Positions 1-9,323 of a DNA stretch of 57,840 nucleotides are shown here, piece after piece. The translations under genes and the position numbers were made by a program. The number at the start of each line of letters is the position of its first letter. Position 1 is the stretch's first letter. Under the pieces are notes generated by a model that saw only the letters and a program-made list of their open reading frames with translations, was not told the origin of the DNA and searched no databases. Source of the DNA: CAYNLG01 sp964397995 (GTDB lineage: Bacteria > Planctomycetota > Phycisphaerae > FEN-1346); NCBI GenBank assembly GCA_964397995.1, contig CAYNLG010000016.1:1-57840 (forward strand), given 5' to 3'.

Positions 1-764
1 GTCAGGTAATACAGGTACGTGCGGACTGAGTCGATCGGCCCGGCCGCGTGGGTAAAGAATGAGCTGAAGAAAACCACGGTGACGGCGGCGGCTGCCACGA
101 CGGCCGCGATGACGGCACCCGGGCGCAGCCAGCTTCGCAGGGAAGCCGACTCATCCGCTTGCCACCGCTCCAGCCAGACAACAACCACGAGCGCGGCGGC
201 AGCGCTCGCCGCCGTCAGGACCCACGTCTCCTTGGTCGCGTGCATGAGCCCGACGGCCACGCCGCACGCCACAAGCCACCCGGCCCGGCGGCTGCGCACG
301 TACCGCCAGAGAGCCGCCGCGGCCGCCAGCGTGAAGAGGACCAGGAGCGTTTCCTGGATGTAGTAGCGGCTGTAGTAGACCATGGCCGGGCTGACGGCCA
401 GGAAGCCTGCCGCCAACGCTGCGCCCGCGCGGCCGAGGCCGTCCGCGAGGCCCGCCACGACCAGGAGGCAAGCCACCCCCGCCAGAGCCGTCACGAGCCG
501 GTAGTGCCACAGGTCGGCCTCAAGGCCCGTTTCGACGCCGGCCGCCCACAGGACAGGCAGCGCGGCATAGTAGAGCGTGGGGCCGTGGTGATCGGTGGGG
601 TCGTAGCGGTAGGCGCCCGATTCGAGCAGAACGCTCGTCTTGACGAACTGGTTGGCCTCGTCGGAGTGCGGCACGCGGAGGCCCAGGTTCGGAAGCCTCA
701 GGGCGGCCGCGAGGGCCGCGGCCACAAGGAGTGCAGCGCCGAAGAGGGCGGCCGACCGAGTCAT
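1..764 (-). CDS. Agl23-like multi-spanning membrane protein (partial, 3' end off window)
   Basis: About 254 residues are visible, reading from an ATG at 764 leftward off the window edge. The N-terminus is a hydrophobic helix followed by an acidic, His-containing lumenal loop (motifs PHSDEANQFVK and DPTDHHGPTLYY). Several more membrane helices and a YYSRYYIQE motif follow. This pattern matches the TIGR03663 family, called flippase activity-associated protein Agl23, which resembles GT39-type glycosyltransferases and has a GT-C-like fold. A role in lipid-linked sugar or cell-surface glycan assembly follows from the family and is not proven here. The start overlaps the stop of the upstream lipoprotein gene (ATGA), so the two are probably translationally coupled. 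Confidence 0.8.
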   Translation of the reverse strand, partial: MTRSAALFGAALLVAAALAAALRLPNLGLRVPHSDEANQFVKTSVLLESGAYRYDPTDHHGPTLYYAALPVLWAAGVETGLEADLWHYRLVTALAGVACLLVVAGLADGLGRAGAALAAGFLAVSPAMVYYSRYYIQETLLVLFTLAAAAALWRYVRSRRAGWLVACGVAVGLMHATKETWVLTAASAAAALVVVVWLERWQADESASLRSWLRPGAVIAAVVAAAAVTVVFFSSFFTHAAGPIDSVRTYLYYL

Positions 765-1594
765 GGCGCCGGGGTGCCGTATACCTCCACCTCGACGTAG
801 TGGTTCATGTCGTTCGAGGTGTTCCCCGCCGAGTAGAACCGCAGATACCGGGCCGTCACCCCGTCAACCGGGATGTACCGGCCCTCGTACATCTCCAGGT
901 ACTCCTTGTCCTCGCCGACGCCCAGGCCGGCGGAGTTGTCGTAGTCGTTATCGTAGAGCGTCCGGACGTTCGAGATGAAGTCCGGGTCGTCGGCGGCCTG
1001 GGCGACCACGTCGAAATAGACGCGGCCCTCGGCGTGGTAGTGCCAGAGGACAATGGCGTGCATCTGGACGGGCTGCCCGAGGTCGATCTGCACCCACTGG
1101 AGGCCCGGCCCAAGCTCGACGTACGAGCCCTCGGTGCCCTCCTTGTCGCCGTCGGTGACGAACCCCAGCTCGCCGATGATGGGCATCGGGTCGCTGGACG
1201 TGACGGGCTTGCCGAGGGCGACGTTCGTGGTCGCGCCCTTGGGGACCAGGATGGGCCCCCGGGGCTTGGCATGGGGCTTCTCCCGGTGCTCGCCGAACTT
1301 GATGTTCTTCGGCGTGCCCGAGAACTTGGGCTTGGGGAGTTCGAGCTTCAGGGGGACCTTGTTTGGGTCGGCAGGCACGGCCTCGGCGGGCTCCTCCGCG
1401 GGTTCCTCGGCAGGCGCTTCACCGGGCTCCTCCGCGATGGGTTCGTCCGGCGCCGTCTCGTCCTCCGGTGCCGTTTCGGGCGCGGCCTCCGGCTCTTCAG
1501 GCGGCGAAGCGGGGGGCGCTTCCGAGGCGCAGCCCGCCCCGAGGGCGGCCGCGAAGCCCATCGTCACTAGTGCCAGCAGCATGCGAATCGTCAT
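761..1594 (-). CDS. Lipoprotein with C-terminal discoidin-like domain
   Basis: 277 residues. The N-terminus is a lipoprotein signal peptide ending in a lipobox (LGAGC near residue 22). A long Pro/Glu/Ala-rich linker of about 60 residues follows, which probably spans the cell wall or periplasm. The C-terminal half contains TTNVALGKPVTSSDP, VQIDLGQPVQMHAIVLWHYH and a final NHYVEVEVYGTP. This is the shape of an F5/8 type C (galactose-binding-like) carbohydrate-binding module. I chose the ATG at 1594 because it puts the signal peptide at the start. The gene overlaps the Agl23-like gene by 4 bases. The ligand is unknown and no catalytic domain is present. Confidence 0.75.
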   Translation of the reverse strand: MTIRMLLALVTMGFAAALGAGCASEAPPASPPEEPEAAPETAPEDETAPDEPIAEEPGEAPAEEPAEEPAEAVPADPNKVPLKLELPKPKFSGTPKNIKFGEHREKPHAKPRGPILVPKGATTNVALGKPVTSSDPMPIIGELGFVTDGDKEGTEGSYVELGPGLQWVQIDLGQPVQMHAIVLWHYHAEGRVYFDVVAQAADDPDFISNVRTLYDNDYDNSAGLGVGEDKEYLEMYEGRYIPVDGVTARYLRFYSAGNTSNDMNHYVEVEVYGTPAP

Positions 1595-1847
1595 GGCGTC
1601 TCTCACCTCGTCCCTCGTTACGCGGCGCACCCCGCTCCAGCCCTTTCTGAACCCGCGGTGCGGCCGGGACGTACCGGGCAAACCCCCGCGGCGTCCCCCT
1701 GAAGGTAGCGGCCCGGGGGGCCGCCTTCCAGCCCAAATTGCCCCCGCAGCCGCGAAATCAACGGAACCGGGGCAGCGTGCCCCAGTTTCAAGGGCATGGG
1801 TCGGCAGGCGCCGGCCCGTCCCATCCCCGTTCAGGAAGGAGAACGTT

Positions 1848-3368
1848 ATGCGTCGTCTGCTCCTGGTGCTCGCGGCCGCCGGCATGCTGGTGGCTGCCGC
1901 CGCCGCACCCACCGTTGCCAAAGAGGCGAAGCCGGTCAAGCCGGAAGAGATCGAGAAGGTCAAGGCGGCCCTGCCGGAGAAGGCCACCGCCAAGCCGGCC
2001 AAGCCCCGCACGATGCTGGTTTACAACAAGTGCCGCGGCTTTCGGCACGGGTCGATCGGCATCGGGGCCGAGACGCTGAAGCTGATGGGCGGGAAGACCG
2101 GGGCCTTCACGGTCACGGTCACCGACGACGAGGCGATGCTGACGCCCGAGACGCTGAAGAAGTTCGACGCCCTCTGCATCAACAACGCGACCTCGCGGAT
2201 TCCCGCGGATTCGCCCCTGGTGGGAGTGCTGGAGGACTACGTGAAGCAGGGCGGCGGGCTGGTGGGCATCCATGCCGCCACCGATGGCCGCTTCGGCGAG
2301 GTCTTCGGCGGCTGCTTCGCCGGCCACCCCTGGCACGAAGACGTCGGGGTCAAGATTGACGACCCGGACCATCCGGTCAACAGGGCCTTCGGTGGCGAAG
2401 GGTTCGTCATCAAGGACGAGATCTACATGTTCAAGGAGCCCTACAGCCGCGACAAGGTCCGCGTCCTCCTCAGCCTGGACATGGCCAAGACCAAGGCCAA
2501 GGGCAAACGCGAGGACAACGACTACGCCGTTTCCTGGGTCAAGCAGATCGGCAAGGGCCGCGTCTTCTACTGCTCGCTCGGCCACCGGAACGAGATTTTC
2601 TGGAACCCGAAGATCCTGCAGCACTACCTCGACGGCATCCAGTTCGCCATGGGCGACCTGGACGGCCCCGTGGAGCCCGCACCGCTCAAGGCCTCGGGCG
2701 AGGCGGCCATGCCCACGGCGGCAGCCGGCGGGGGCGAGGAGGAGCCCTGCGAGGCCAAGGCTGACGGTGAGTGGACCCCCCTGTTCAACGGCAAGGACCT
2801 CTCCGGCTGGATGGGCGATACCGGCGAGGCCCCGGGCGGCAACTGGACCGTCGAGGACGGCGCGATCACCCGCGTCAAGGCCCCCAAGGGTACCCGCAAG
2901 GACTACTGCCTCTGGACGAAGGGCCGGTACGGCGACTTCGTCCTGGACCTCGAGTTCAAGACCGAGGGCAACAGCGGCGTCTTCATCCGCACCGACAAGC
3001 CCAAGGACTGCGTCCAGACCGGCATCGAGATCCAGGTCAACAAGCACACCCAGAAGCCGAACCGGAACTCGGCGGGGGCGGCCTACGACCTGATGGCCCC
3101 CACCAAGGACATGGTCAAGGACGGCGAGTGGAACAAGCTGACGGTCACCGCCCGCGACAACGTCCTCCAGGTCGTCATGAACGGTGAGCAGATCATCGAC
3201 ATGGACCTCAACACGTGGGATACGCCCCGCCAGAACCCCGACGGGTCGAAGAACAAGTTCAGGACGGCCCTGAAGAACTTCAAACGCGAGGGGCACATCG
3301 GCTTCCAGGACCACGGGGCCACGGTCCAGTACCGCAACGTGCGGATCAAGGACCTGTCGAAGAAGTAG
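1848..3368 (+). CDS. Secreted ThuA-DUF1080 fusion protein
   Basis: 506 residues, with an ATG at 1848 behind a strong ribosome site (AGGAAGGAGA, 1833-1842). A cleavable signal peptide (about 1-24) is followed by a ThuA-like domain (about 53-270). That domain carries YNKCRGFRH, GIHAATD and a GRVFYCSLGHRNEIFW segment typical of the family. A Pro/Ala/Gly linker leads to a DUF1080 (3-keto-disaccharide hydrolase-like) jelly roll (about 305-503) with WTPLFNGKDLSGW, NSGVFIRTD, GIEIQV and HIGFQDHG. Both domains occur widely in Planctomycetota and Verrucomicrobiota proteins tied to sugar oxidation and hydrolysis, often as fusions. Extracytoplasmic 3-keto-sugar processing is the family-based inference. 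A terminator follows the stop. Confidence 0.88.
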   Translation: MRRLLLVLAAAGMLVAAAAAPTVAKEAKPVKPEEIEKVKAALPEKATAKPAKPRTMLVYNKCRGFRHGSIGIGAETLKLMGGKTGAFTVTVTDDEAMLTPETLKKFDALCINNATSRIPADSPLVGVLEDYVKQGGGLVGIHAATDGRFGEVFGGCFAGHPWHEDVGVKIDDPDHPVNRAFGGEGFVIKDEIYMFKEPYSRDKVRVLLSLDMAKTKAKGKREDNDYAVSWVKQIGKGRVFYCSLGHRNEIFWNPKILQHYLDGIQFAMGDLDGPVEPAPLKASGEAAMPTAAAGGGEEEPCEAKADGEWTPLFNGKDLSGWMGDTGEAPGGNWTVEDGAITRVKAPKGTRKDYCLWTKGRYGDFVLDLEFKTEGNSGVFIRTDKPKDCVQTGIEIQVNKHTQKPNRNSAGAAYDLMAPTKDMVKDGEWNKLTVTARDNVLQVVMNGEQIIDMDLNTWDTPRQNPDGSKNKFRTALKNFKREGHIGFQDHGATVQYRNVRIKDLSKK

Positions 3369-3396
3369 CGTCAGCCGGCTTTTCAGCGAAAGTCAA

Positions 3397-3434
3397 GCGG
3401 GGCGCCCCGGGGAGAGGCGCCCCGCTTTCTTCTT
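3397..3434 (+). terminator. Rho-independent terminator after the ThuA-DUF1080 gene
   Basis: A perfect 10-bp stem pairs GCGGGGCGCC (3397-3406) with GGCGCCCCGC (3416-3425). It has a 9-base loop and is followed by TTTCTTCTT. It lies between two convergent genes, 29 bases after one stop and 35 bases from the other. The opposite strand has a poorer T-rich tail, so it may work in both directions. Confidence 0.85.
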
Positions 3435-3469
3435 GCGCTACCGGCCCGGGGCCGGGACGGCGGCAGAGC

Positions 3470-5347
3470 CTACCGCTGGGGTCCCTTCTCGGCGTCGGCC
3501 TCAGCTTCCTCGGCGGTCGGCCGGTGGGTGCCGGCGACTTCCCCCTCCGGCGTCAACTCGACGACCTTGTACCCGCCCTTCGCCCGGAAGTAGAGCATCA
3601 GGCCGAGGTAACAGGCGGCCATGACGAGGGGCAAGGCGGCCACGTTCATCATGGCGTGCTTCTTGGCCTCGGCCCGGACATCCTCGATGATGCCCTCGGT
3701 CTCGGACAGCGAGGCGACTTCCTCGGCCTCGTCGGGAATCAGGCCCCGGGTCTCCAGGGCGGCGTGCATCTGCTGGAACGTGGACTCGGCGTCATCTCCC
3801 GCCTCGCGGACGATGTGGTCATACGCCCGCTGCACGAGCACCTGGTACTCCGGATCGTCGGCCAGCGTCGCGGTGAGCGCTTCGCCCGTCAGGCCCGATT
3901 CGCGGGCCTGCTCCTGGCGGTAGCGGTACAGGGCCAGCCTGTCATTGACTTCGTTCACCACCGAGCCGTCAAGAGCCCGGTAATCGCCGAAGACGCTCTC
4001 CTTGGCCTCGTCGGTCATCAGCCGCTCGTAGGCCGCCGGGTGTTCCTGCTGGACCGTCGCGTCGATGTAGGTGTCCTGCCAGAAGCCGAGGAGTTGGGCC
4101 CCGATGATGCCGACGCCGATCATGCCGACGCCCGCGATGGCGTTCAGCGTGAGCGCGCCGCCCCGCGGGAACTGCTCGGCCACCAGCCCAAGCGTGACCG
4201 GCCAGAAGAAGCACTGGCCCATGCCGTAGACCGTCGCGAAGACCAGGATCATGATCCCCTGGGACTGGGGCAGGAAGTAGAGGCCGACGGTCGCCAGAAG
4301 GGCGCTCACGAACAGCACGCCCAGGGGCCGGAGGAGCCGCTCGATGGGCGCGATGCAGAACCGCAGGATCATCATGATGGTGGCGGTGTAGATCAGCACC
4401 CAGCCGGCGTCGAGGCCCACGGTCTTCATCGCCGGACCCATCAGTTCCTTGATCCAGGTGTCGGTTCCGAGCTCCGTGATGGCCAGGAGAATCATCACAA
4501 GCAGCAGGAAGATATACATCGGGCGGCCGGCCGACTTCGTGTACGCCAGGTAAACGGCCGTCAGCACCACGAGCACGATCGTTATCGGGAGCGACGGCAG
4601 GTCAAGGAAGGTGGTGTCAACAAGATTCGGGAGGCCCAGGAGGCGGTTGATTTCCATCAGGATCATGTAGAGGCAGATCAGGGCCCCGATGGTGCCGGCT
4701 TCCTTCAGCATGTCGCGGTACGGAATGCCCGCCTTGACCCGTTCATGGACCGGAAAGCGGCACTTGAGCAGAAAGAGGCCGTATAGGACGACCGGCAGGA
4801 GGATGATGCCGACCTTGACCTGCCAGGCCGTGATGCCAAGGGGGCGCATCCCCATGATCATGACGCCGCCCAAAACGAACCCGCCCGGCCAGCCGGCGTG
4901 GAGGACGCTGAGCATCGTCGTCTTCTTCTTCGGGTACATGGTGGCGACGGCCGGGTTGATGACCGCCTCAACCGTCCCGGCCGCCAGACCGTTCAGGATC
5001 GACCCCCAATACAGCCACCAGTAGCCTTGGGCCGAGACCAGAAGGACCGTGGAAAAGAGGTGGCAAACAAAGGCAAAGATCATCGCCTTGCCGTATCCGA
5101 TGCGGTCAATGATCAGGCTGAAGACGACGATCGACATGCCGAACGGCCACATGCCCGCCCCGAAGATCTGCCCCTTTTCGGTCTCGGTGAGGCCGAAGGC
5201 GATCTGCCACTGGTCCATCACCATGACGCGGATGATGAACGCGAAGCTCGTCGCCACCAAGGCGATGAAGCACCCCACGAAGAGCAGCCGCCGCCCCTCC
5301 TGTTCCCGGGGCTGCGCGGCGTCCACGGCCAGCGTGTCGGTCACCAT
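3470..5347 (-). CDS. MFS transporter with large hydrophilic insert
   Basis: 625 residues from an ATG at 5347, preceded by GGGAGAG on the coding strand. Twelve or so hydrophobic helices are spread over the protein, and the early segment fits a major facilitator fold (FGAGMWPFGMSIVVFSLIIDRIGYGK matches the loop 2-3 region). A hydrophilic stretch of roughly 160 residues, rich in Glu, Asp, Arg and Ala, is inserted before the last membrane helix (YLGLMLYF). A charged cytoplasmic tail ends the protein. This makes it longer than the usual 400-450 residues. The substrate cannot be read from the sequence; sugar or nucleoside porter-like families are possible. It converges on the ThuA-DUF1080 gene. Confidence 0.8.
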   Translation of the reverse strand: MVTDTLAVDAAQPREQEGRRLLFVGCFIALVATSFAFIIRVMVMDQWQIAFGLTETEKGQIFGAGMWPFGMSIVVFSLIIDRIGYGKAMIFAFVCHLFSTVLLVSAQGYWWLYWGSILNGLAAGTVEAVINPAVATMYPKKKTTMLSVLHAGWPGGFVLGGVMIMGMRPLGITAWQVKVGIILLPVVLYGLFLLKCRFPVHERVKAGIPYRDMLKEAGTIGALICLYMILMEINRLLGLPNLVDTTFLDLPSLPITIVLVVLTAVYLAYTKSAGRPMYIFLLLVMILLAITELGTDTWIKELMGPAMKTVGLDAGWVLIYTATIMMILRFCIAPIERLLRPLGVLFVSALLATVGLYFLPQSQGIMILVFATVYGMGQCFFWPVTLGLVAEQFPRGGALTLNAIAGVGMIGVGIIGAQLLGFWQDTYIDATVQQEHPAAYERLMTDEAKESVFGDYRALDGSVVNEVNDRLALYRYRQEQARESGLTGEALTATLADDPEYQVLVQRAYDHIVREAGDDAESTFQQMHAALETRGLIPDEAEEVASLSETEGIIEDVRAEAKKHAMMNVAALPLVMAACYLGLMLYFRAKGGYKVVELTPEGEVAGTHRPTAEEAEADAEKGPQR

Positions 5348-5534
5348 CGATCTCTCCCAACCAGAGGCACCCGGCGGAAGCCGCGCCCCCCAAGGGCAGC
5401 ACGGCACCACGACCGCGCGGCGGCGCCCGTGGCTGACCACGTCGGCTCACCCAAGCCATGGCGTCGGCGGACGTGCGGCCGCCCGCCCCCCCCGCCCGAA
5501 CGTGCGCGGCGCGGGCGCGGGACGGAACACGCCA

Positions 5535-5563
5535 ATTTCACCTCGCGGGCCGGGGGGATGCAA
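5535..5563 (-). promoter_or_regulatory. Possible sigma70 promoter for the MFS gene
   Basis: On the minus strand TTGCAT (5563-5558) and TGAAAT (5540-5535) are 17 bases apart, upstream of the MFS start with a leader of about 180 bases. The match is moderate. The rest of the 352-base gap (5348-5699) holds no convincing gene. It has one hairpin (TTCGGT/ACCGAA, about 5599-5623) that could help end the sigma-factor transcript. Confidence 0.35.
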
Positions 5564-5699
5564 GCAAAAACGGCGGGGCGCCCTGCGAACCTGGAAGCCT
5601 TCGGTCGGGCGGCCGCACCGAAAGCCGGGCGGCGAGCCGATCGCCCGTGCGACCGACCCGCCGCCATCAGCAAGAGGGGGTAATGCAACCTCCGGCGGC

Positions 5700-6539
5700 T
5701 TACCGCTCCGCTGGGGCAAACTCGCACTCGCGGCCCCGCATCTTCGTCCGGAGCCGCTCCATCACGGCCGAATGCAGCTGGCTGACGCGCGACTCGCTGA
5801 TCCCGAGGGTCGCGCCGATCTCTTTCATCGTCATCTCCTCGTAGTAGTAGAGGACGACTACGGTCCGCTCCGTATCCGAGAGCCCATTCGTCAGGATACG
5901 CCGCAGGTCCTCGGACTGGGCCTCCTGGTCGGGTGCCGGGGCGCCTTCGTCCCGCAGGAAATCGGCCTCGCGCAGCTCGTGGCCGCTCTCGTCCTCGTAG
6001 CAGCAGTGGTCCAGGCTGAGCAGGTTCAGGCTGTCGGCGCTGCGGGCGAGTTCCGTCACCTTGCCCTGCGGGACGCCCATATGGGCCGCCAGCTCCGTCG
6101 TCGAGGGCGGTCGGCCCAGTTCGGACCGCAACTCGTCCCGCGACCGGGCCAGCTTGTTGGTCCGCGACCGGACCAGCCGGGGAACCCAGTCCATGCGGCG
6201 GAGGCTGTCGAGGATGGCCCCGCGAATCCGGGTGGAGGCGTACGTCTCGAACTTGACGTTCCGCTCCGGATCGAAGGCCCCGATCGCCTTGCGAAGCCCC
6301 ACAATGCCGGCGCTGATCACGTCGTCCAGTTCCACCTCGGCAGGCAGGCGGCTGTGGAGCCATTCGGAGGCGTGCTTGACCACCGGCAGGTAGTGCTCCA
6401 TCAGCCGGTTCCGGTGGACGTCGGTCGGCTCGTCCCAGTAGGCATTCCAGGCGGCCTCCAGGGCCTCCGCGTCCAGTTGGAGCGTCGGCTCCCACTCGTG
6501 GTCGCTCTGCCGCCTTGTCGATCCGTATCGGGTTCCCAT
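5700..6539 (-). CDS. FliA/WhiG-type RNA polymerase sigma factor
   Basis: 279 residues, with an ATG at 6539 directly behind AAGGAGGATGGG. Sigma region 2 is clear (ELDDVISAGIVGLRKAIGAF, then KFETYASTRIRGAILDSLRR). Region 3 follows (LGRPPSTTELAAHMGV), and region 4 contains LSDTERTVVVLYYYEEMTMKEIG and the helix-turn-helix LGISESRVSQLHS. The RIRGAILDSLR segment is typical of the sigma-28/FliA/WhiG group. No flagellar gene is present in the window, so the regulon could be motility, development or stress. It lies 64 bases downstream of a histidine kinase on the same strand and may be co-transcribed with it. Confidence 0.9.
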   Translation of the reverse strand: MGTRYGSTRRQSDHEWEPTLQLDAEALEAAWNAYWDEPTDVHRNRLMEHYLPVVKHASEWLHSRLPAEVELDDVISAGIVGLRKAIGAFDPERNVKFETYASTRIRGAILDSLRRMDWVPRLVRSRTNKLARSRDELRSELGRPPSTTELAAHMGVPQGKVTELARSADSLNLLSLDHCCYEDESGHELREADFLRDEGAPAPDQEAQSEDLRRILTNGLSDTERTVVVLYYYEEMTMKEIGATLGISESRVSQLHSAVMERLRTKMRGRECEFAPAER

Positions 6540-6603
6540 CCCATCCTCCTTGTGCGTCTGCGTAAGGTCCCAGCGTGTTGTGCGTTCCTCGGTTCGTCGC
6601 GGC

Positions 6604-8640
6604 TCAGTCCCCGGCCGCCAGGGCAGTCTCCTCCTGCATCACGGCCCGGATGGCGGCCACGAGCTCGGCCTGGCTGAACGGCTTCGTCAGCAGATGGACG
6701 CCGTCGGCCAGAACGCCGTGGGCCGCAATCGTCTTGTCCGGGTGGCCGGAGATGTACAGGACGCGGATATCCGGCCGCGCGGCCTGCACGTCGCGGGCGA
6801 CGTCCGGCCCGCTCATCTCGGGCATGACGACGTCGCTGACCAGGAGGTCGATCTCGCCGGCATAGTTGCGGGCGATCCGGATCACATCGTCGGGGCAGGC
6901 GCCCGTCAGCACGGTGTAGCCCGCGCCTTCGAGCATCTTGCCGACCAGCCGCCGCAGCTCCGGGGCATCCTCAGCCACCAGCACCGTCTCGCGGGCCGCG
7001 GGCTCGTCGCTTACGTCCGCTTTCGGCTCGTCCGGTTCCGGCACGGCCACGTCGAGCCGCGGGAAGAAGAGCTCAAGCCGCGTGCCCTGCCCCGGGCGGC
7101 TGTGGACACGGACCTGTCCCCCGCTCTGGCGAACAAACCCGTAAACCATCGCCAAGCCCAGGCCGGTGCCCTGGCCCTTCGGCTTCGTGGTGAAGAACGG
7201 GTCGAAGATCCGCTCGCGGGTCTCGCGGTCCATGCCGGATCCCGTGTCCGTAACGGCCAGCATCACGTGCGGCCCGGGCCGGCCCGGGTCGCCGCGCCGC
7301 GTCGGCCGGAGGGTCCGCTCCCCCGTCTCGATAGTGAGGCGGCCGACCCCCTCCATGGCATCCCGTGCATTGATGGCCAGGTTCATCAGGGCCTGCTCCA
7401 AAAGCGAACGGTCAACGCGACAGGCGGGCAGGTCCTCGGTCGGCTTTATGGCCAGATCAATGTCCTCGCGGATGACCTGGCGGAGGGCCTTGGCCGTGTC
7501 GGAGACCACTTCGTTCAGGTCGGTCGGCTCGGGCTGAAGGGTCTGTTTGCGGCTGAGGGAGCGCAGTCGGGTCGTGAGGGCGGCCGACCGCTCGGCGGCC
7601 TTGCGGATCTGCTCCACCCGCTGGACCATCGCCTCGTCGCCCTCCAAGTGGTGGGCCAGCAAGTCGCAGTACCCGTGGATGACGGTGAGCTGGTTGTTGA
7701 AATCGTGGGCGATGCCCCCAGCCAGCCGCCCCATCGCTTCCATCTTCTGGGCTTGGCGAAACTGGGCCTCCAAGGCCATCTGTTCGGTCACGTCGCGGAT
7801 CAACGCGACGTACCGCGTCACGCGGCCGTCGGTGTCGCGGAGCGGCGAGACCGTGGTCTCCGCCTCGTACCGCGTGCCGTCCCTGCGGACCCCCGTCAGG
7901 TGCCCGGACCACGGCTGCCCACCTTTGAGCGACCGGCGGAGCCGCTCGTGGCCCCCGTCGCCCGGGTCGCCGAGCAGGTCGGCGGCCGGCCGGCCCAGGA
8001 CTTCGTCGCGTCCGTAGCCGGTCATGCTCTCGAAGGCCGGGTTGACGTACGTGACGGTCCCCTCGGCATCGACCATCAGCACGGCCTCGACGGCCTGATC
8101 GACCGCTTTGGCCAGAAGCGCCTGCTCCTGTCGCGCCGTCTCGTGCTCGGCCTCCCGGGCGGCGGTGTGCAGCGAGAAGGCCAGTTCCCAGGCAAGGTCC
8201 TCCAGGACCAGTCCTTCGCACGGGCCCGGAACCCGGTCGGTCTCGAGACCGAGAACGCCATGGACACAGCCGTCATGCTCCATACGACAGGCCACGTGGC
8301 GTCTGCCTTCCGGCGTCTCGCGGACCTGCACTCCCGGTCGCGCCAGCGCTTCGTCCACGATGGCGGGGCGCTCATGGGCCCGCAGACCTTCCAGCCAACG
8401 TGGTGCGGCGTCGCCCGCGACCCAGGCGTCATACGCCTCCGGGGCGGGCACAGCCCGCAGCACCCAGGCGGCCCGGTGGCCGCATTTCGCCGTCAACGTC
8501 TCACAAGTGCCCTGCAGAATAGCGGGCAGATCGTCCTGGTGGGTGATGAGGCGGCGAGTGCGCCGTACCGCTTCCAGGACGGAACAGAGGCGGTCCGCCT
8601 CTTCCCGGGTCCCCACACCCGGCAGTTCACAGCGTGACAT
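6604..8640 (-). CDS. Hybrid sensor histidine kinase (GAF-like, PAS, HisKA, HATPase, receiver)
   Basis: 678 residues, with no membrane helix, so a cytoplasmic sensor. The N-terminal 170 residues look GAF-like. A PAS domain spans about 175-295 (MTGYGRDEVLGR, then VTRYVALIRDVTEQ). HisKA has the phosphoacceptor His in GGIAHDFNNQLTVIHGY. The ATPase domain has TDTGSGMD, DPFFTTKPKGQGTGLGL and a final LELFFPRL. A C-terminal receiver (about 555-675) keeps the aspartate in LLVSDVVMPEMSG and the KPF lysine. The ATG at 8640 sits behind GGGAGGGGA. The neighbouring sigma factor and NarL-type regulator suggest a local signalling block. The internal receiver implies intramolecular phosphorelay or feedback. 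Confidence 0.9.
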   Translation of the reverse strand: MSRCELPGVGTREEADRLCSVLEAVRRTRRLITHQDDLPAILQGTCETLTAKCGHRAAWVLRAVPAPEAYDAWVAGDAAPRWLEGLRAHERPAIVDEALARPGVQVRETPEGRRHVACRMEHDGCVHGVLGLETDRVPGPCEGLVLEDLAWELAFSLHTAAREAEHETARQEQALLAKAVDQAVEAVLMVDAEGTVTYVNPAFESMTGYGRDEVLGRPAADLLGDPGDGGHERLRRSLKGGQPWSGHLTGVRRDGTRYEAETTVSPLRDTDGRVTRYVALIRDVTEQMALEAQFRQAQKMEAMGRLAGGIAHDFNNQLTVIHGYCDLLAHHLEGDEAMVQRVEQIRKAAERSAALTTRLRSLSRKQTLQPEPTDLNEVVSDTAKALRQVIREDIDLAIKPTEDLPACRVDRSLLEQALMNLAINARDAMEGVGRLTIETGERTLRPTRRGDPGRPGPHVMLAVTDTGSGMDRETRERIFDPFFTTKPKGQGTGLGLAMVYGFVRQSGGQVRVHSRPGQGTRLELFFPRLDVAVPEPDEPKADVSDEPAARETVLVAEDAPELRRLVGKMLEGAGYTVLTGACPDDVIRIARNYAGEIDLLVSDVVMPEMSGPDVARDVQAARPDIRVLYISGHPDKTIAAHGVLADGVHLLTKPFSQAELVAAIRAVMQEETALAAGD

Positions 8641-9323
8641 GATGTCCCCTCCCGCAGTGCCTACTGCGGACGACCCCCTTGGTCGTGTCGGCAGAGTATG
8701 GATGTGCGTGTCGCCTCATGGCGGCTCGGGATCGCCCAAGCCAGAGGCTCGGATGTGTCAGGCAAACCGAGACGGACGAGCCCCATCCGGCTGCCCATGG
8801 CGGGCAACAGGAAGCGGGCGACGTCGGCCCCGAAGGAACGTGCGGAGGCGGGTCGGCACGCCCTCGTGCCGGCCCGCCCGCCGCGGCCCGGTCCCAGCGT
8901 AAGGGCCTTGCCTTCGGCCATGTACAGAGCCCACTGAGTCAGCCGTCGCGCGTTGATCAGCGGCTTGGACCGCCGGTGGCCATGCATTCGGCCACCATGT
9001 CTGTTTGCCGTGCGCGTCATGGCTTCCCTCTGAGCCGAAGCTACCCTCAGCCTCCAGGGTTAATATGCGCAAAATGGGCGAAAGAGTGAATCAGGGAGTT
9101 CCTGATAAGGGGTGGGGCGAGCCCTGAACTGTGGATAACCGCCCTGGATGGTGGAAAGACCGTGGAAACCACCCACCATGTGGGGTCAGTGCCAGACGGG
9201 TTTTCGCAAAAACCTGAAGGAATCTTTCGAAATGCGGCGTCGCGGTCGAGAAAACGGCCGGGCCGCCGCCCGGGAACAGGACGCGATGAGCCCCGGTGCG
9301 GACCCGAATGCGGCCGTAGGGAA
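8641..9323. other. 683-base intergenic region with inverted repeats, no supported gene
   Basis: The gap separates the NarL-type regulator from the hybrid kinase, both on the minus strand. A 119-codon minus-strand reading frame at 8661-9020 exists but has no recognisable fold, so I do not call it. The most AT-rich patch (about 9058-9110) holds the inverted repeat ATCAGG (9090-9095) / CCTGAT (9101-9106). A second dyad, ATGGTGG...CCACCAT, lies around 9148-9179. These may be regulator-binding sites for the kinase/sigma transcript. Confidence 0.4.

Noticed and set aside
8661..9020. Minus-strand 119-codon frame between the hybrid kinase and the NarL regulator
   Set aside because: No family resemblance, low-complexity Arg/Gly stretches and no convincing ribosome site. 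Treated as intergenic.
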